Assembly (NCBI GenBank): GCA_936440205.1
Contig: OW387148.1
Span: 37,297,003 to 37,361,002 of the forward strand
Source of the DNA: Lepidonotus clava
Taxonomy: Eukaryota > Annelida > Polychaeta > Phyllodocida > Polynoidae
Reading direction: 5' to 3'
Length of the DNA stretch: 64,000 nt
Below the pieces are notes generated by a model that saw nothing but the letters and a program-made list of their open reading frames with translations, was not told the origin of the DNA and ran no database searches. The translations under genes and the position numbers were made by a program. Numbering within the stretch: the first letter of the stretch is position 1; each line of letters starts with the position of its first letter. This document shows positions 26,178-38,078 of the stretch, piece after piece.

Positions 26178-27857
26178 ACTCCTCTGTCCGGTCAACACTC
26201 TCAGGGTAAGCAGTAAGCCTCGTCTTAGTACTCAGTGAAAACAGTAACTAACGCCCGTCTTACTCCTCTGTCAACACTCTCAGGGTAAGCAGTAAGCCTT
26301 GTCTTAGTACTCAGTGTAAACAGTAACTAACGCCCGTCTTACTCCTCTGTCGTGTCAACACTCTCAGGGTAAGCGGTAAGCCTTGTCTTAGTACTCAGTG
26401 TAAACAGTACCTAACGCCCGTCTTACTCCGCTGTCGGGTCAACACTCTCAGGGTAAGCGGTAAGCCTCGTCTTAGTACTCAGTGTAAACAGTAACTAACG
26501 CCCGTCACACTCCTCTGTCAACACTCTCAGGGTAAGCAGTAAGCCTCGTCTTAGCACTCAGTGTAAACTGTAACTAACGCCCGTCTTACTCCTCTGTCCG
26601 GTCAACACTCTCAGGGTAAGCAGTAAGCCTCGTCTTAGTACTCAGTGTAAACAGTAACTAACGCCCGTCTTACTCCTCTGTCGGGTCAACACTCTCAGGG
26701 TAAGCAGTAAGCCTCGTCTTAGTACTCAGTGTAGACAGTAACTAACGCCCGTCTTACTCCTCTGTCAACACTCTCAGGGTAAGCGGTAAGCCTCGTCTTA
26801 GTACTCAGTGTAAACAGTAACTAACGCCCGTCTTACTCTGCTGTCAACACTCTCATGGTAAGCAGTAAGCCTCGTCTTAGTACTCAGTGTAAACAGTAAC
26901 TAACGCCCATCTTACTCTGCTGTCAACACTCTCAGGGTAAGCGGTAAGCCTCGTCTTAGTACTCAGTGTAAACAGTAACTAACGCCCATCTTACTCCTCT
27001 GTCAACACTCTCAGGGTAAGCAGTAAGCCTTGTCTTAGTACTCAGTGTAAACAGTAACTAACGCCCGTCTTACTCCTCTGTCGGGTCAACACTCTCAGGG
27101 TAAGCAGTAAGCCTTGTCTTAGTACTCAGTGTAAACAGTAACTAACGCCCGTCTTACTCCTCTGTCAGGTCAACACTCTCAGGGTAAGCGGTAAGCCTCG
27201 TCTTAGTACTCAGTGTAGACAGTAACTAACGCCCGTCTTACTCCTCTGTCAACACTCTCAGGGTAAGCAGTAAGCCTCGTCTTAGTACTCAGTGTAAACA
27301 GTAACTAACGCCCGTCTTACTCCTCTGTCGGGTCAACACTCTCAGGGTAAGCAGTAAGCCTCGTCTTAGTACTCAGTGTAAACAGTAACTAACGCCCGTC
27401 TTACTCCTCTGTCAACACTCTCAGGGTAAGCAGTAAGCCTCGTCTTAGTACTCAGTGTAAACAGTAACTAACGCCCGTCTTACTCCTCTGTCGGGTCAAC
27501 ACTCTCAGGGTAAGCAGTAAGCCTTGTCTTAGTACTCAGTGTAAACAGTAACTAACGCCCGTCTTACTCCTCTGTCAGGTCAACACTCTCAGGGTAAGCA
27601 GTAAGCCTCGTCTTAGTACTCAGTGTAAACAGTAACTAATGCCCGTCTTACTCTGCTGTCAACACTCTCAGGGTAAGCGGTAAGCCTCGTCTTAGTATTC
27701 AGTGTAAACAGTGACTAACGCCCGTCTTACTCCTCTGTCAGGTCAACACTCTCAGGGTAAGCGGTAAGCCTCGTCTTAGTACTCAGTGTAAACAGTAACT
27801 AACGCCATCTTATTCCTCTATATGGTGAACACTCTCAGGGTAAGCAGTAAGCCTTGA
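26178..27857. repeat. 75-81-bp minisatellite, 21 copies
   Basis: The unit includes CAACACTCTCAGGGTAAGC, CTCGTCTTAGTACTCAGTGT and AACAGTAACTAACGCCC. Two length classes differ by a 5-bp GGGTC insertion before the conserved core. Every unit has a donor-like GGGTAAGC and a branch-point-like CTAAC followed by pyrimidines, which may be coincidental. Confidence 0.96.
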
Positions 27858-28031
27858 GTACTGAGTTTTGTGTAATAAGCAACTCACATCTGGTTTGCTC
27901 CGCAGTCGGGTCAAAGTTCGCAGAGTGCCCGCCTTTTTCTGAAAGTGGTTACACTTCAACGATTCAAATCCAGATATAAGCATGTCACTGTGGTGACCTC
28001 ATTCATTTTTGTCAAAGTTATTCAAGTCTTT

Positions 28032-28454
28032 CTATGCTATGAAGAATAAACAAATAAATTCAAGCGAGGTTAGTAACAATGTTATCAATGTTAGCAATGT
28101 TAAGTCGTAGTCCATGTACTTACCAAACTGTCCATGTTTTGACATCCACCTGAAACAAATAAAAGCAGAGTGATCAGCTTCAATGAAGTACAATCTTTGT
28201 TGCGGTGAACTTCTTTTCAGCATACTTCTTAAAATATGTAATAGAAAATCTATTTTACAAATAATCGGTACGTATGGAAGAGTGAGAAATATTTCTATAG
28301 TGAGATAATTGTTATCAATAGGACTCATACAGACAGAAGCACACTTCAACTGTAAACGATGATAGATTGGACATTCGACAGCACGAATCCCGTACTGTTC
28401 AATAGTTGATAAGAGGAGGATCAGGTCAAGTGTTTTCACCGAGATATATTTCAT
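28032..28454 (-). CDS. ORF of 140 codons, product unknown, Leu/Ile-rich
   Basis: The ORF has an ATG start, hydrophobic runs near its middle (EIFLTLPYVPIICKIDFLL) and a hydrophobic C-terminus that could span a membrane. AT-rich DNA yields such Leu/Ile/Phe-rich frames by chance. It lies directly beyond the 75-81-bp minisatellite. No family is recognised. Confidence 0.12.
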   Translation of the reverse strand: MKYISVKTLDLILLLSTIEQYGIRAVECPIYHRLQLKCASVCMSPIDNNYLTIEIFLTLPYVPIICKIDFLLHILRSMLKRSSPQQRLYFIEADHSAFICFRWMSKHGQFGKYMDYDLTLLTLITLLLTSLEFICLFFIA

Positions 28455-28789
28455 GCAGCATCAAGGTTAACTTTATCAATCCATTATCAAATAAAGACAC
28501 TTAAAGTAAAATAAAAAGTGGAATAACCATGGTTCTTGGGGCAAAAATGCAATCAATATTATTTAAAGGATAAGATATTTAATGAATTTTGTGAAATTAA
28601 GGTTTCATCCTGTGCACTTACAAAGTGCACCGGTTGTGGACTTCTGTACCCAGGGCAATATCTATATGGACATAAATAAGATAGTCTATTGAAAAGGTTA
28701 AACACCCAGCAGCAGAATCATTAAAACTGCTTGAGACCATAGAACTGTAGGGAGAACAGTTCTATGTTGAGACTGAAGACTATCCAGTC

Positions 28790-29003
28790 TTAAGGCCGGT
28801 CACATATTGAGACTGGGTCTTAAGACTGCTAAGTACTCAAGTCTATCCAGTTTAAAATCGTCAAGATTTGAGACCAGATTGATCAGTGTTAAGAAAACTT
28901 AAAACTCCAGTTTTAACCCTATGTCACATATCAAGACTATCAGAGACCCAACTCAACTCAACTGTTGAGCTGAGTTCAGTCTCTATATGTGACCGGGCCT
29001 TAA
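28790..29003. mobile_element. TTAA-type MITE, 214 bp
   Basis: The element is bounded by TTAA at both ends, with inverted repeats starting GGCCGGTCACATA and ending TATGTGACCGGGCC, continuing to GAGACTG. TTAA targets are used by piggyBac and Kolobok transposases; this copy is non-autonomous. The interior shows further AGACTG/CAGTCT pairing. Confidence 0.85.
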
Positions 29004-29272
29004 CTGACCAGATCAGACGTTTTTGACTATCAGTGCACTCAATGTTTGAGACAAAGAAAAAATGAATCAAAGTAATAAGCGAATCCAAGTGGACAACAAT
29101 GGGAGATTCCACACACAAAAACGATGGGAGCCCCCACCCCCCTGGATCCACCCATGGACACAAGACATACTTTTTCATGTTTATGCTCAAATCTGGAACA
29201 AAATGCAGCGGAAATACAGCTGATTAAGAGTGCAGAATCAGTCGGGGCTTGCAGTAGGATTTCAGAGGTGAA

Positions 29273-29546
29273 TTAAGCCCCATAAGCACTAGGCAATTTT
29301 ACGAGCGACGGGCGACTGGGAGGATTGGCATCGTCGTCACCTGGCAACTGTCAGATCAAGCAAATTTGATATTTTTCCAGCGATTTTCCCGGCGATTCTG
29401 TTGTCTGTCGCTAGTCGCCGAGAATGTACACCACACCCATGGGGAATCGCCCAGCGATTGTGATCGCCCGGCGACTGTACTGGGACACTTTTGGTAGTTG
29501 CCATCGTCAGTCGCCGGTAAAATCACCTAGTGGGTATGGGCCTTTA
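29273..29546. mobile_element. Second inverted-repeat MITE with AAGGCCC-type ends
   Basis: The left end TTAAGCCCCATAAGCACTAG and right end CTAGTGGGTATGGGCCTTTA are imperfect inverted repeats that extend inward through AATTTTAC and GTAAAAT. The interior repeats GGCGAC/GTCGCC motifs. The TTAA is intact on the left and changed on the right. It lies 270 bp from the previous element. Confidence 0.8.
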
Positions 29547-29715
29547 GTGGAACTCAGTATTTTAATCAGTGGTAAATCCGTATGTCTGAAATATTTAAAT
29601 GAGCTAGACAGCGTCATCAGTAGCAATACCAATGAAACGTGGCATGAGAGCATGTAAAAAGATCAGTAGCCTTCCAGTATTCACTGATTAAGGAAGTCAC
29701 TACTACCTTTTGGTA

Positions 29716-29914
29716 GGAGGGGGCGGATCTAATGTCAGGCGCGCTGGTGGGCACCATGCACCTTTTATAAAAAGAAAAATAAAGGTTTTTATAGAGAGAG
29801 GACGTGGCGAGATGTTACTTTTTTAAAATAAGTTTTTTTAATGCGAAATTCAGGCGCAATTATTCTTTCATACTAAAACACGCCAGAATTTCAAAATTCT
29901 AGATCCGGCTCTAT
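29716..29914. mobile_element. GGATCC-family MITE copy E, decayed
   Basis: GGGGGCGGATCTAA on the left and CTAGATCCGGCTCTA on the right, with interior TTTTTTTAATGCGAAATTC, fit the family with several differences. Confidence 0.5.
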
Positions 29915-29920
29915 AGGGTC

Positions 29921-31089
29921 CTTCTACTCTCGTTGTTCCCACTCATACTTTAAAAACGTCTAATTACTATATGTAACCCACCTAAAGCTGTCCGACTGTG
30001 TTCACAGATTGACCTTATCGCCAGGCTATGTCCAGGCAAAAAAAATGGGTATGTGGCAGCATAATGATTATAATACTGCAGTATCATATATACAGCCAAT
30101 GTGTAATACTAAGTCTGAGAAATCTTGGAAATACTTCCCTGTTTATGCTTATGTACTTTATACAAACAATTTCTACAAATATTTACGTATTTTTCTAGTT
30201 TTCCTTTCTTTTAACATTGGACCTGCTACATCTCCGTGTGATTGTGTTTATCATTGTGAGTCCTGACCCTAAACTCGTCAGCGTATGGCGGGCATTTCTT
30301 AAATTAGACACCATCACACGGCCCTTTAATGACACGACGCGAAACCGAAAATTATAATTAAAATCCACTTGGGACAATTGGTTAATCGGATATACCATCC
30401 GAGAATGATACCAAAACATTGGACAAAGTAGGAGACAACATTTCGCCTTTTTCTAGTAGCACTTCTCCCTACCGCGGATATCTGATTTTCTGTAATTTTG
30501 GTGCCTGCAGGATGATTTGGGCAGATTTTGTCGACATAAACATGGAAAAAGCTAAAGAAAATACACAAATATTTGCCATATATCTATTTGTAACGATTGG
30601 ATTTTCAAACCAAATTGAAGAATATGAAATACAATACAGATACCAGAAAATGATTAGATAGTCAGTGGTAGTTTTCCACTATCATAAATCACAAATTGTG
30701 CCATAACATTTATGATAAAAACTGAAAAATATTATACTTAAGCATTATGACTTGCCAACATTATTTCCCAGCATGCACCTTGATCTAGGCTAGTCTGCAA
30801 GTAAAGTAGAAAATTATGCTATCCGTGGTAGGGAAAACTATAAGGAAAGTTTACTTCATGAGCAGACTTTATCATTAAATGTGCTCTTAGATAGACCAAA
30901 CATGATTGACTTACACCTAAATACCTCTATACAGATATCAATTGGGTTCGTGTAGGAACCTTGGATCGTATTCGAAAAGTAAGAAGTCCTAAAAACAAAA
31001 GCAGGAAAAATGGCATCCATGCTAATTTAGCAACAGAGCCATGTACGTGGCACTGGGCATTTCTTAAATTCGACATGGGACATAGGAAT
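29921..31089. other. No gene seen
   Basis: Short overlapping frames only. The GACATG repeat remnant appears at 30265-30340 and 31010-31080. Confidence 0.45.
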
Positions 31090-31093
31090 CCCA

Positions 31094-31245
31094 CAGTGGC
31101 GGATTCTGAGGGGCATAGGGGCGCGCGCCCCCTCCTTTTTTGGCCAATTTTAGCTGTTTTTAATGTAAAATTCTGAAAAAGTGGGGGTGCGCCCCCCTTT
31201 CTATTAACGCGCCACCACCTTTTCAAAAAGCTGGATCCGCCGCTG
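31094..31245. mobile_element. GGATCC-family MITE copy F with perfect 5-bp target duplication
   Basis: The ends CAGTGGCGGATTCTG and CTGGATCCGCCGCTG are inverted. TCCCA at 31089-31093 is repeated at 31246-31250. It is the best-preserved copy and defines the family: about 150-210 bp, a G/C-run fold-back interior, 5-bp duplication. hAT groups with 5-bp duplications are known, but I cannot assign the superfamily. Confidence 0.88.
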
Positions 31246-31568
31246 TCCCACATCTAAAGCCCCACTCCCGTCGATGGGGCTGAGTGGCAGGGCTGTTCTC
31301 AGTTCCCTGTTGGGTTGATAAGGTGCGATAACGTATGACTGGTCCCTAGTGGTATAGTAACGTCCTTCAATAATATCTCAGTCAAGTGGGTCTGGGCCGA
31401 CTCAGGGCTGTACTAATCGTGTACTGGGCCTTAACAAACACATCAGGTGTGAGCAGTGACGTAACCCACTCTGTTATAACACCCAGGGCCCGTGCCATGA
31501 TCACTTTATTATCACTCATCAATGTGCTTTACCAAGTACATATATTATAATAGAGGTTTCAACTAGTA

Positions 31569-31775
31569 CAGAGGCGAATACAGGATTCTTGAGAAAAAAA
31601 GACCGGGGGGGGGGGGAATCAGTATAAAGGCTAAGTACTAATCCCTAATACGGCGTGCATTTGTACAGATACACGCGACATTTTCCCCTCTTTTTGTAGT
31701 TTAGGGGTCCACCAAAAGGGGAGGGGGGTTGGGACCCCTTAGAACCCCCCCCCCCCCCCCCTGGATCCGCCCCTG
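31569..31775. mobile_element. GGATCC-family MITE copy G
   Basis: The left end CAGAGGCGAATACAGG and right end CTGGATCCGCCCCTG are inverted, with long G and C runs inside (31606-31617 and 31745-31760). The flanking 5-mers match poorly. Confidence 0.65.
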
Positions 31776-31776
31776 T

Positions 31777-33814
31777 CATACACAATGCGTGCGAGTGACT
31801 AGAGGAGTTTTGAAGCAATATGACTGCATCCTCCATGATTAAAAGTGCCAATGATTGAAAACTGTCTGTGAAAGGCCCACGTTAGTGCTGGCATTCTGAT
31901 TTCACATCATCTGCCACCTGCTCCCGGTACACTGATAATCTATGCCTGGTGCCAGTGGCCCACAATAGTCCTTTTTCCTCCCCATTGCATTGGCTCTATT
32001 GTTGTCCTTAGTTGTTTTACCAACGTCATACACGATTGATATGCACCATGAGCGTTTCGTTTTTGGTCCGATTGTTTGTCATCAGATAATACTAATACTA
32101 CTAAGAGTCATAGTAGTAAAGCATAGGCATAAAATTAAGCCCCCTTTCCAGTATATTCTGATATTTCTTGTACCAAAATAAATTTCCCACAGCGCATTCT
32201 AAATAAAATGCGCCAATTTCTATCTTAATGCCACCAGGATGCACGATGCGGCCCTCAAATTGTATCTGTTTTTCCGTGTTTGGAATCCTAACGGACTCTT
32301 TCATTAGGGCATTTTTCACGGTTCAATGAACTCTTGGTAAACGCCCTCAGATCTTTGATCCTCGGTTATCTGGTCTGTTGTGACGGCGGGGAGACGATAA
32401 AAGGAGTTAGAGAGGGGTGTTTTCCCCGTCTGCGGTCCATCGGGCTGGGTCAATAGATCAATAACCAATATCCGACCACGATACAAGACGCTGGGGGAGG
32501 CGTTACACTCTGCGACCTCTCCAGGCGGAACCACGGGCCTGGAGGAAAGAGATTTCAAGCTCATTTTGGATTATATTCATTTGACTTGCTGTATTGGCAG
32601 CTTGAATTAGCTCGTTTGATCAAAGACCACGGACTTTTGGGTGGTGGAAATAACTTTGTTTATTAAAATTCAAGTTGCTTTTTAAAGTACCAGAAATTCT
32701 AGCTAACCCAAGGTTTTGTGGCTTGGCAGAGCGGCAAATAACAGCAAAATGGTTCAAAGTAATCCGAGATATATAGATGTATCTGATTCTCTCTACCACG
32801 GATAGCTGATTTGCAGCATTTTCTATTAAATACCTGCAAGTTCATTTCGGCCGCTTCGATAAGCTTGTTTCTCAAAAGGTGGTTGACAAAAGATGACGGT
32901 CTTGAAATCAACCCAATTCGGTTTTATATCAGAATATCACATTGATATAACACGATGAAAGCTTCAATTGTCAAGCCCTCACAGCACCTAAGCTAGTTAT
33001 ACCTTGTATATTCCAAATTAGGACAAAATAATTTGAAGAGTAACTTCTAAAGAACTACTACAAATATGATTCTAATTTTCGATCATGTTGTTGCATGCTA
33101 CATACCCGGGCCTTGTTGTATGCCAAGCTTGTGACCAGTATCACAACCCCCACCCCCCCCCCCCCCCCGCCTCCCACGCCAACCACCACCCCCCTTAACA
33201 CAGGCACATCTCACTAACTTAATTACCCAGCAGTCAATGCGCGGTGACACGTGATCTCAGAATTACCCCGGTCACTAGGGGGATGTCAGTACAGCCTCGT
33301 TTTGAAGTATGTCTCTGGACAATTAAGTATGTATGTATGTATGGACATGCAACACTACTGACTTTGTTACTTTTATGTGTGTACTTCCATGGGGCAGACT
33401 TGAAACACATAGCGGGAATAAATTGATCTATATATTGCAAACAATTTGAAAGTACCCTTTACAGTTTGGCGTGCCTTGTGGTTATTTCATGGGGGGTAAG
33501 CCACTAGATTGAACACAGCGACACAGTCCTTTTTGGCTTAGTGACAAACAGCATAGCCAATTCTTAAAGTCAACACAGCAACAGGGCCTATTCTTGAAAT
33601 CAACGGGCAAGATAGCTTTTAGTGGCAAAAGACAGCACTTTTAGAAATATAACAACATGTGGCATAGCCATTTCTTTGATTTCGACATGCGACATCGAGG
33701 TCTCACCCCCTTCAAGACCCGTATTTCAGATGATAAAAGGTTGCAAACTTTGATGCAGTTTAAAGATGGGATTGATATAATTTGAATGAAGCTGTATGAA
33801 AATACAAGTTCACC
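31777..33814. other. No firm gene; holds the 32.3-kb ORF candidate and GACATG repeats
   Basis: A poly-C run lies at 33146-33168, a short GTAT run at 33327-33341, and a decayed GACATG-type repeat block at 33500-33700. Confidence 0.45.
32316..32564 (-). CDS. Small ORF, 82 codons, product unknown
   Basis: The ORF runs from ATG (MSLKSLSSRPVVPPGE) to TGA in a locally GC-richer, non-repetitive block. The start has A at -3. Composition is mixed, with no low complexity, signal peptide or membrane segment, and I recognise no motif. A second short open frame follows on the same strand (32101-32319). It could be a small gene, an exon of a spliced gene, or chance. Confidence 0.2.
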   Translation of the reverse strand: MSLKSLSSRPVVPPGEVAECNASPSVLYRGRILVIDLLTQPDGPQTGKTPLSNSFYRLPAVTTDQITEDQRSEGVYQEFIEP

Positions 33815-34585
33815 TTGCTCACTGACCTGAGGAGTCATACAGACTGTGCACTCTGACACCCGCACCCTGCACACAGACCTGAGGAGTCATACAGACTGTG
33901 CACTCTGACACCTGCACCCTGCTCACAGACCTGAGGAGTCATACAGACTGTGCACTCTGATACCTGCACCCTGAACACAGACCTGAGGAGTCAAACAGAC
34001 TGTGCACTCTGACACCTGCACCCTGCTCACAGACCTGAGGAGTCATACAGACTGTGCACTCTGATACCTGCACCCTGAACACAGACCTGAGGAGTCATAC
34101 AGACTGTGCACTCTGATACCTGCACCCTGCACACAGACCTGAGGAGTTATACAGACTGTGCACTCTGACACCTGCACCCTGAACACAGACCTGAGGAGTC
34201 ATACAGACTGTGCACTCTGATACCTGCACCCTGAACACAGACCTGAGGAGTCATACAGACTGTGCACTCTGATACCTGCACCCTGCACACAGACCTGAGG
34301 AGTCATACAGACTGTGCACTCTGACACCTGCACCCTGAACACAGACCTGAGGAGTCATACAGACTGTGCACTCTGATACCTGCACCCTGCTCACAGACCT
34401 GAGGAGTCGTACAGACTGTGCACTCTGATAGCCGCACCCTGCACACAGACCTGAGGAGTCATACAGACTGTGCACTCTGACACCTGCACACAGACGTGAG
34501 GCGTCATACAGACTGTGCACTCTGATACCCACACCCCGCACACAGACCTGAGGAGTCACACAAACTGCACTCTTGACACCTGCAT
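33815..34585. repeat. 52-bp minisatellite, about 15 copies
   Basis: The unit includes CACAGACCTGAGGAGTCATA, CAGACTGTGCACTCTGA and TACCTGCACCCTG. Open frames across it on the minus strand (33641-33874 and 34251-34559) are by-products of the repeat, not genes. Confidence 0.97.
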
Positions 34586-35024
34586 GTATCTAAATCCTTA
34601 GTAAAGGTGTGCATGCAGCATGTAATTGTAAATCATTTGGTTCAGAGGTTATATGTAAATATAGGGCCAACTCAAAGGTATAGGGAATATAATTATATGG
34701 CCAACCATACTATCATACCAAAGTTTATTACATCACCATCCAGCCATCTGCTGCTGGTAAAAGGCTAGTCAATGGACTTGGAATTGTTAACCTTGAACAT
34801 GTTAACCAGAAGACTCTTATTAATGACCGACGATCATATAATCAGTCACAAATATATGGGCCCTGTTGATATAGAGCTTTCCATCAATGAGTTAGATTGA
34901 GCATACCGTAATCTCAATACGTCTTGGCTTTATGTACCTGTCTTAGAGATATGGAAAGCAGGATATTAACGGTTTTACAGCCCTCCACCCTGACGGCCAC
35001 CCTCTGTCTAAAGTGTCTCTGAAT

Positions 35025-35195
35025 CACCCACCAGGTGGCGTTTTCATGACATAACAATGTTTCCAGACGCAGCAGAGTCACGTGCCACCATCACGTGACC
35101 ATCAGGCTGCTTTTTTATTGGCCATTCTGGGGTGCACAGCGCCACCCCCGGGTGTTTCTGAAGGTCACTGGGGTCATGGGCCGCCATTTTGGCCG
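35025..35195. promoter_or_regulatory. Cluster of CTCF-like, CACGTG, CCAAT and YY1-like motifs
   Basis: CACCCACCAGGTGGCG (35025-35040) fits the CTCF core. CACGTG occurs at 35079 and 35092, ATTGG (inverted CCAAT) at 35117 and CCGCCATTTTGG (YY1-like) at 35181. All fall within 170 bp of locally GC-rich, non-repetitive DNA. The combination resembles a promoter, enhancer or boundary. No gene is recognised within 5 kb, so its target is unknown. Confidence 0.35.
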
Positions 35196-37071
35196 GGGGT
35201 GAGGTGGTTTATGGGTAATGGGGCTTGACCTTGGCCTGTGGCTCACAGATAAATCTACAAAGCCCGACCCTGAAGTCTGGGGTCTATGTAACCTGGTTAC
35301 CACCCTTTGTTGTCATAATAATTGACCAAACCCATTTGTGACAGGTCATCGATGGAGATAAATCAGAACAGATGGCATTGATAATATACAAGTTTTCTTA
35401 TCGGTGATTTTGGTAGTGTATGATGTCTACACATATGTCCATTGAATTTTAAACTTGACGAAACTTAATGGATCGGATGTATTCTGCTGACACATTTAAT
35501 AAGGAGGACTTAAAATCCACTGTATTAAGAAGTAATTCAAATAGAAATATAGCCTATATCCCTGTGCGTACATACATACAAGAATTTAGAAGAGTTTCTT
35601 TTATCTCACAGTGTATTTGTCGACGAATATTATTAGTTCATTTATGAGTATGTCCCCATTGACTTGCCGTTTTTCGTAGAAGCGTTGGACAAAATTGCTT
35701 TCTTTTTTCTGCAAACTCTTTTTAATGAACCAAGAAATCGATAGCAACCGCGTTTTGCCAAAATGGAACACGAATAGGGTTTTCCCTTGATCTTTGATAC
35801 GTATTTTGATTCCTAATTAAAACTGCTTATTTCCCAGTGTCCCCATTCCCTTATACTCCGACCATCGAGTGAATGAGGCAGCTGACGACAAACAGAAAGC
35901 TGTACCCGCTGATAAATGAACGGTTTGCATGCCGGCCGACCATTTCCCCACACGGCCGTCTATCACGGCCTACCTAAAGTGGTTGTCGTTGTGCCATCCT
36001 ATAACCACGGCTGTCCTGGCGTCGACCCTAACAGGGACTATGGCTAAAGACCCCTAAAGTCAACACAGAAACAGGGGTATTTCTGAAATTCTACACAGAA
36101 TATGGTGACAGGTTTAAAAAAAAGAATAATAGGGATATCAACATTTCTTCAAGTCGACAGTGGATGGGGGAAATCTAAGGGACAAAGACATATGCGACAT
36201 GGGATTATTATTATTTTTATTTCGACACTAATGGCAGTAATTAATGTACAACAGTATATGTGTGAAAACGGTACGCTCACATTTCAAACCTTTGAAATAT
36301 ATATATCCTAAATGATTTTTTATGTCATTCTTCTGAACTCTTCATGTCAAGCAGGATGTAGGCGGAAACATTTTTCCTTACACATTAATTGGTTAATTCG
36401 TGAATAAGCTCAAGTAACTTGGGACTTGTGGAACAAAGTAGAAAACATTTTCAGAAATGTGTTAGAATTCTGAAAAATTACAATTATGTAAATGTAAACA
36501 AAGCTATTGCTAATGCTATTGTTGTGGGCCTTTTTTTTCGTGAATCACATAATTTTAGGGAGCGGAGGCTACTGACCTCAGGTTAGTCCCCAACCAAACC
36601 CTATATTATAACAACTGATCTTGAAGACTTGGGAAACCTAATATTTCCAAACTCCTCTTTTCATTTTTGGAGATTTGAAAACTTTAGGCGGAGATGGATG
36701 AATGGGAGTCACCTGGTCAACCTTTACACTAAATTGGCGATGTCTGATTTAGATAACAATCCGGACCATGCCACCCAGTGTAGAACTTAAAACTGCACGA
36801 GAACTGACTGTAAACCCAAAAGCATTGAGGTTATTTTCTCCTTTAGCCTACGTACATTGCTGAATTTAAACAAACTAAACCTTTTGCTGATGCCGAATAC
36901 TGTCTATATGCATCTACAATACCAATCTTTGTCTTTTTTTATACATTTATTTCTGTGTAGATGCATGTTGAAGTTACATACCTGTTACGACTCTTTGCTG
37001 ACTAAGATTACAAATGTTGTTATATTGGTAGCTTGTTCAATCATAATCTAGTTAACAATTAAGAACCCACT
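35196..37071. other. No gene seen
   Basis: AT-rich; GACATG repeat remnant at 36055-36110. Frames at 36102-36311 and 36857-37051 have no coding character. Confidence 0.45.
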
Positions 37072-37328
37072 CAGGCTAGGAAAATTCCTCCTATTTTCTG
37101 GAGCTCAGAGGGCAACCAATAACAGAAATCTGGCTGTCCACATATGTCCATAGGTTGTCCACATTATAGGGACACAGTCATATTAAGAAAACCGAGATTT
37201 TTAGGAGATAAATTTCATTAATTGCTGCAAAATATATGGTCATCAGGAGGATGACCAAAATTTTTTGGTCGTCCACACCCATTCAATGGTCGTCGAGGAC
37301 ACGCGGACACTCAGATTTTCCTAACCTG
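37072..37328. mobile_element. hAT-like MITE with perfect 5-bp duplication
   Basis: The ends CAGGCTAGGAAAATTCC and CAGATTTTCCTAACCTG are inverted. CCACT stands immediately outside on both sides (37067-37071 and 37329-37333). The 257-bp interior has no ORF. Confidence 0.85.
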
Positions 37329-37589
37329 CCACTTCAGGCCCTGACCCTGGGCTGCTGGTGAGAGCACAGAGAAAGCAGAGTAGTAGGCTAAATCCCACCA
37401 TTGAGCTCACCAGTGGGAACAAAGTGGGAAGTGACCTGTGCTACAGGGTCAAAATGGCAGTGAACGAGTAAGAGAAGCAATTAGACGTTGACTCCATGAA
37501 GTAATGGCCAAACAACAAAGATGTGCTGATATTTGGTTTGAATCACCAGACTCAGTGGTTCTGGAGCATTTGGATATTTCACCCTTGCT

Positions 37590-37852
37590 CCTGGATGATC
37601 GATTCTATGAGGAGGTTGAGACCATACCCCTACACTTTTACTGAGGCAGGTGTTCTTTAATGTGCCGGGTCCCATATGCAGGGCCCTACACACAATGGCT
37701 GGGGGTCCTCTAGGGACCTTTTATGACCCAGTTGTTGGCACTGGGGGGAACGCAAAGTGGTGCAGCAGTCAGCTCAGCCCAGGATCTAACCGGGGTCCCT
37801 CGCATACAAGTTCATAGCTCTAACCACTGCACTGCAGCTACTTATATAGGAA
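37590..37852 (-). mobile_element. tRNA-derived SINE, copy 1
   Basis: On the minus strand an A box TGGTTAGAGCTA (plus 37815-37826) and a B box GGTTAGATCC (plus 37782-37791), 23 bp apart, form a tRNA-like pol III head. The body carries GCACATTAAAGAACACCTGC and GTGTAGGGGTATGGTCTC and is shared with the copy at 51925-52135. The A/B spacing is tighter than typical, so the head is degenerate. Confidence 0.72.
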
Positions 37853-37877
37853 GGCCTAGTGTGGCATGGTGCAACAG

Positions 37878-38075
37878 CAGGGGTGGACAAACCCAGGGGC
37901 CCAAGGCCCTTAAAAAGGTCGGGCCCCTAGATTTTCTGGGCTAGTGGCCCATAGAAAATCATGAATATCAAAGACTAGTATATCTGAAGGCCCCTAGATT
38001 TAGGTGAGGGCCCCTTGATTTGGAAAGCCAGGGGCCAGTTGGGCCCCTGGATTTTTTAACTTATGGCCACCACTG
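37878..38075. mobile_element. hAT-like MITE inside a CAGTGCAAC simple array
   Basis: The left end CAGGGGTGGACAAAC is a typical hAT-type terminus, and the right end ATGGCCACCACTG complements it. The interior repeats GGGCCCCTAGATTT variants. TGGTGCAACAG-type repeat flanks it on both sides, so it landed in, or seeded, that array. Confidence 0.78.
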
Positions 38076-38078
38076 CAG

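Noticed and set aside
28924-29190. 88-codon minus-strand frame
   Set aside because: Begins outside and runs into the TTAA-type MITE; no coding character.
33641-34559. Minus-strand repeat-protein-like frames
   Set aside because: Translation of the 52-bp minisatellite.
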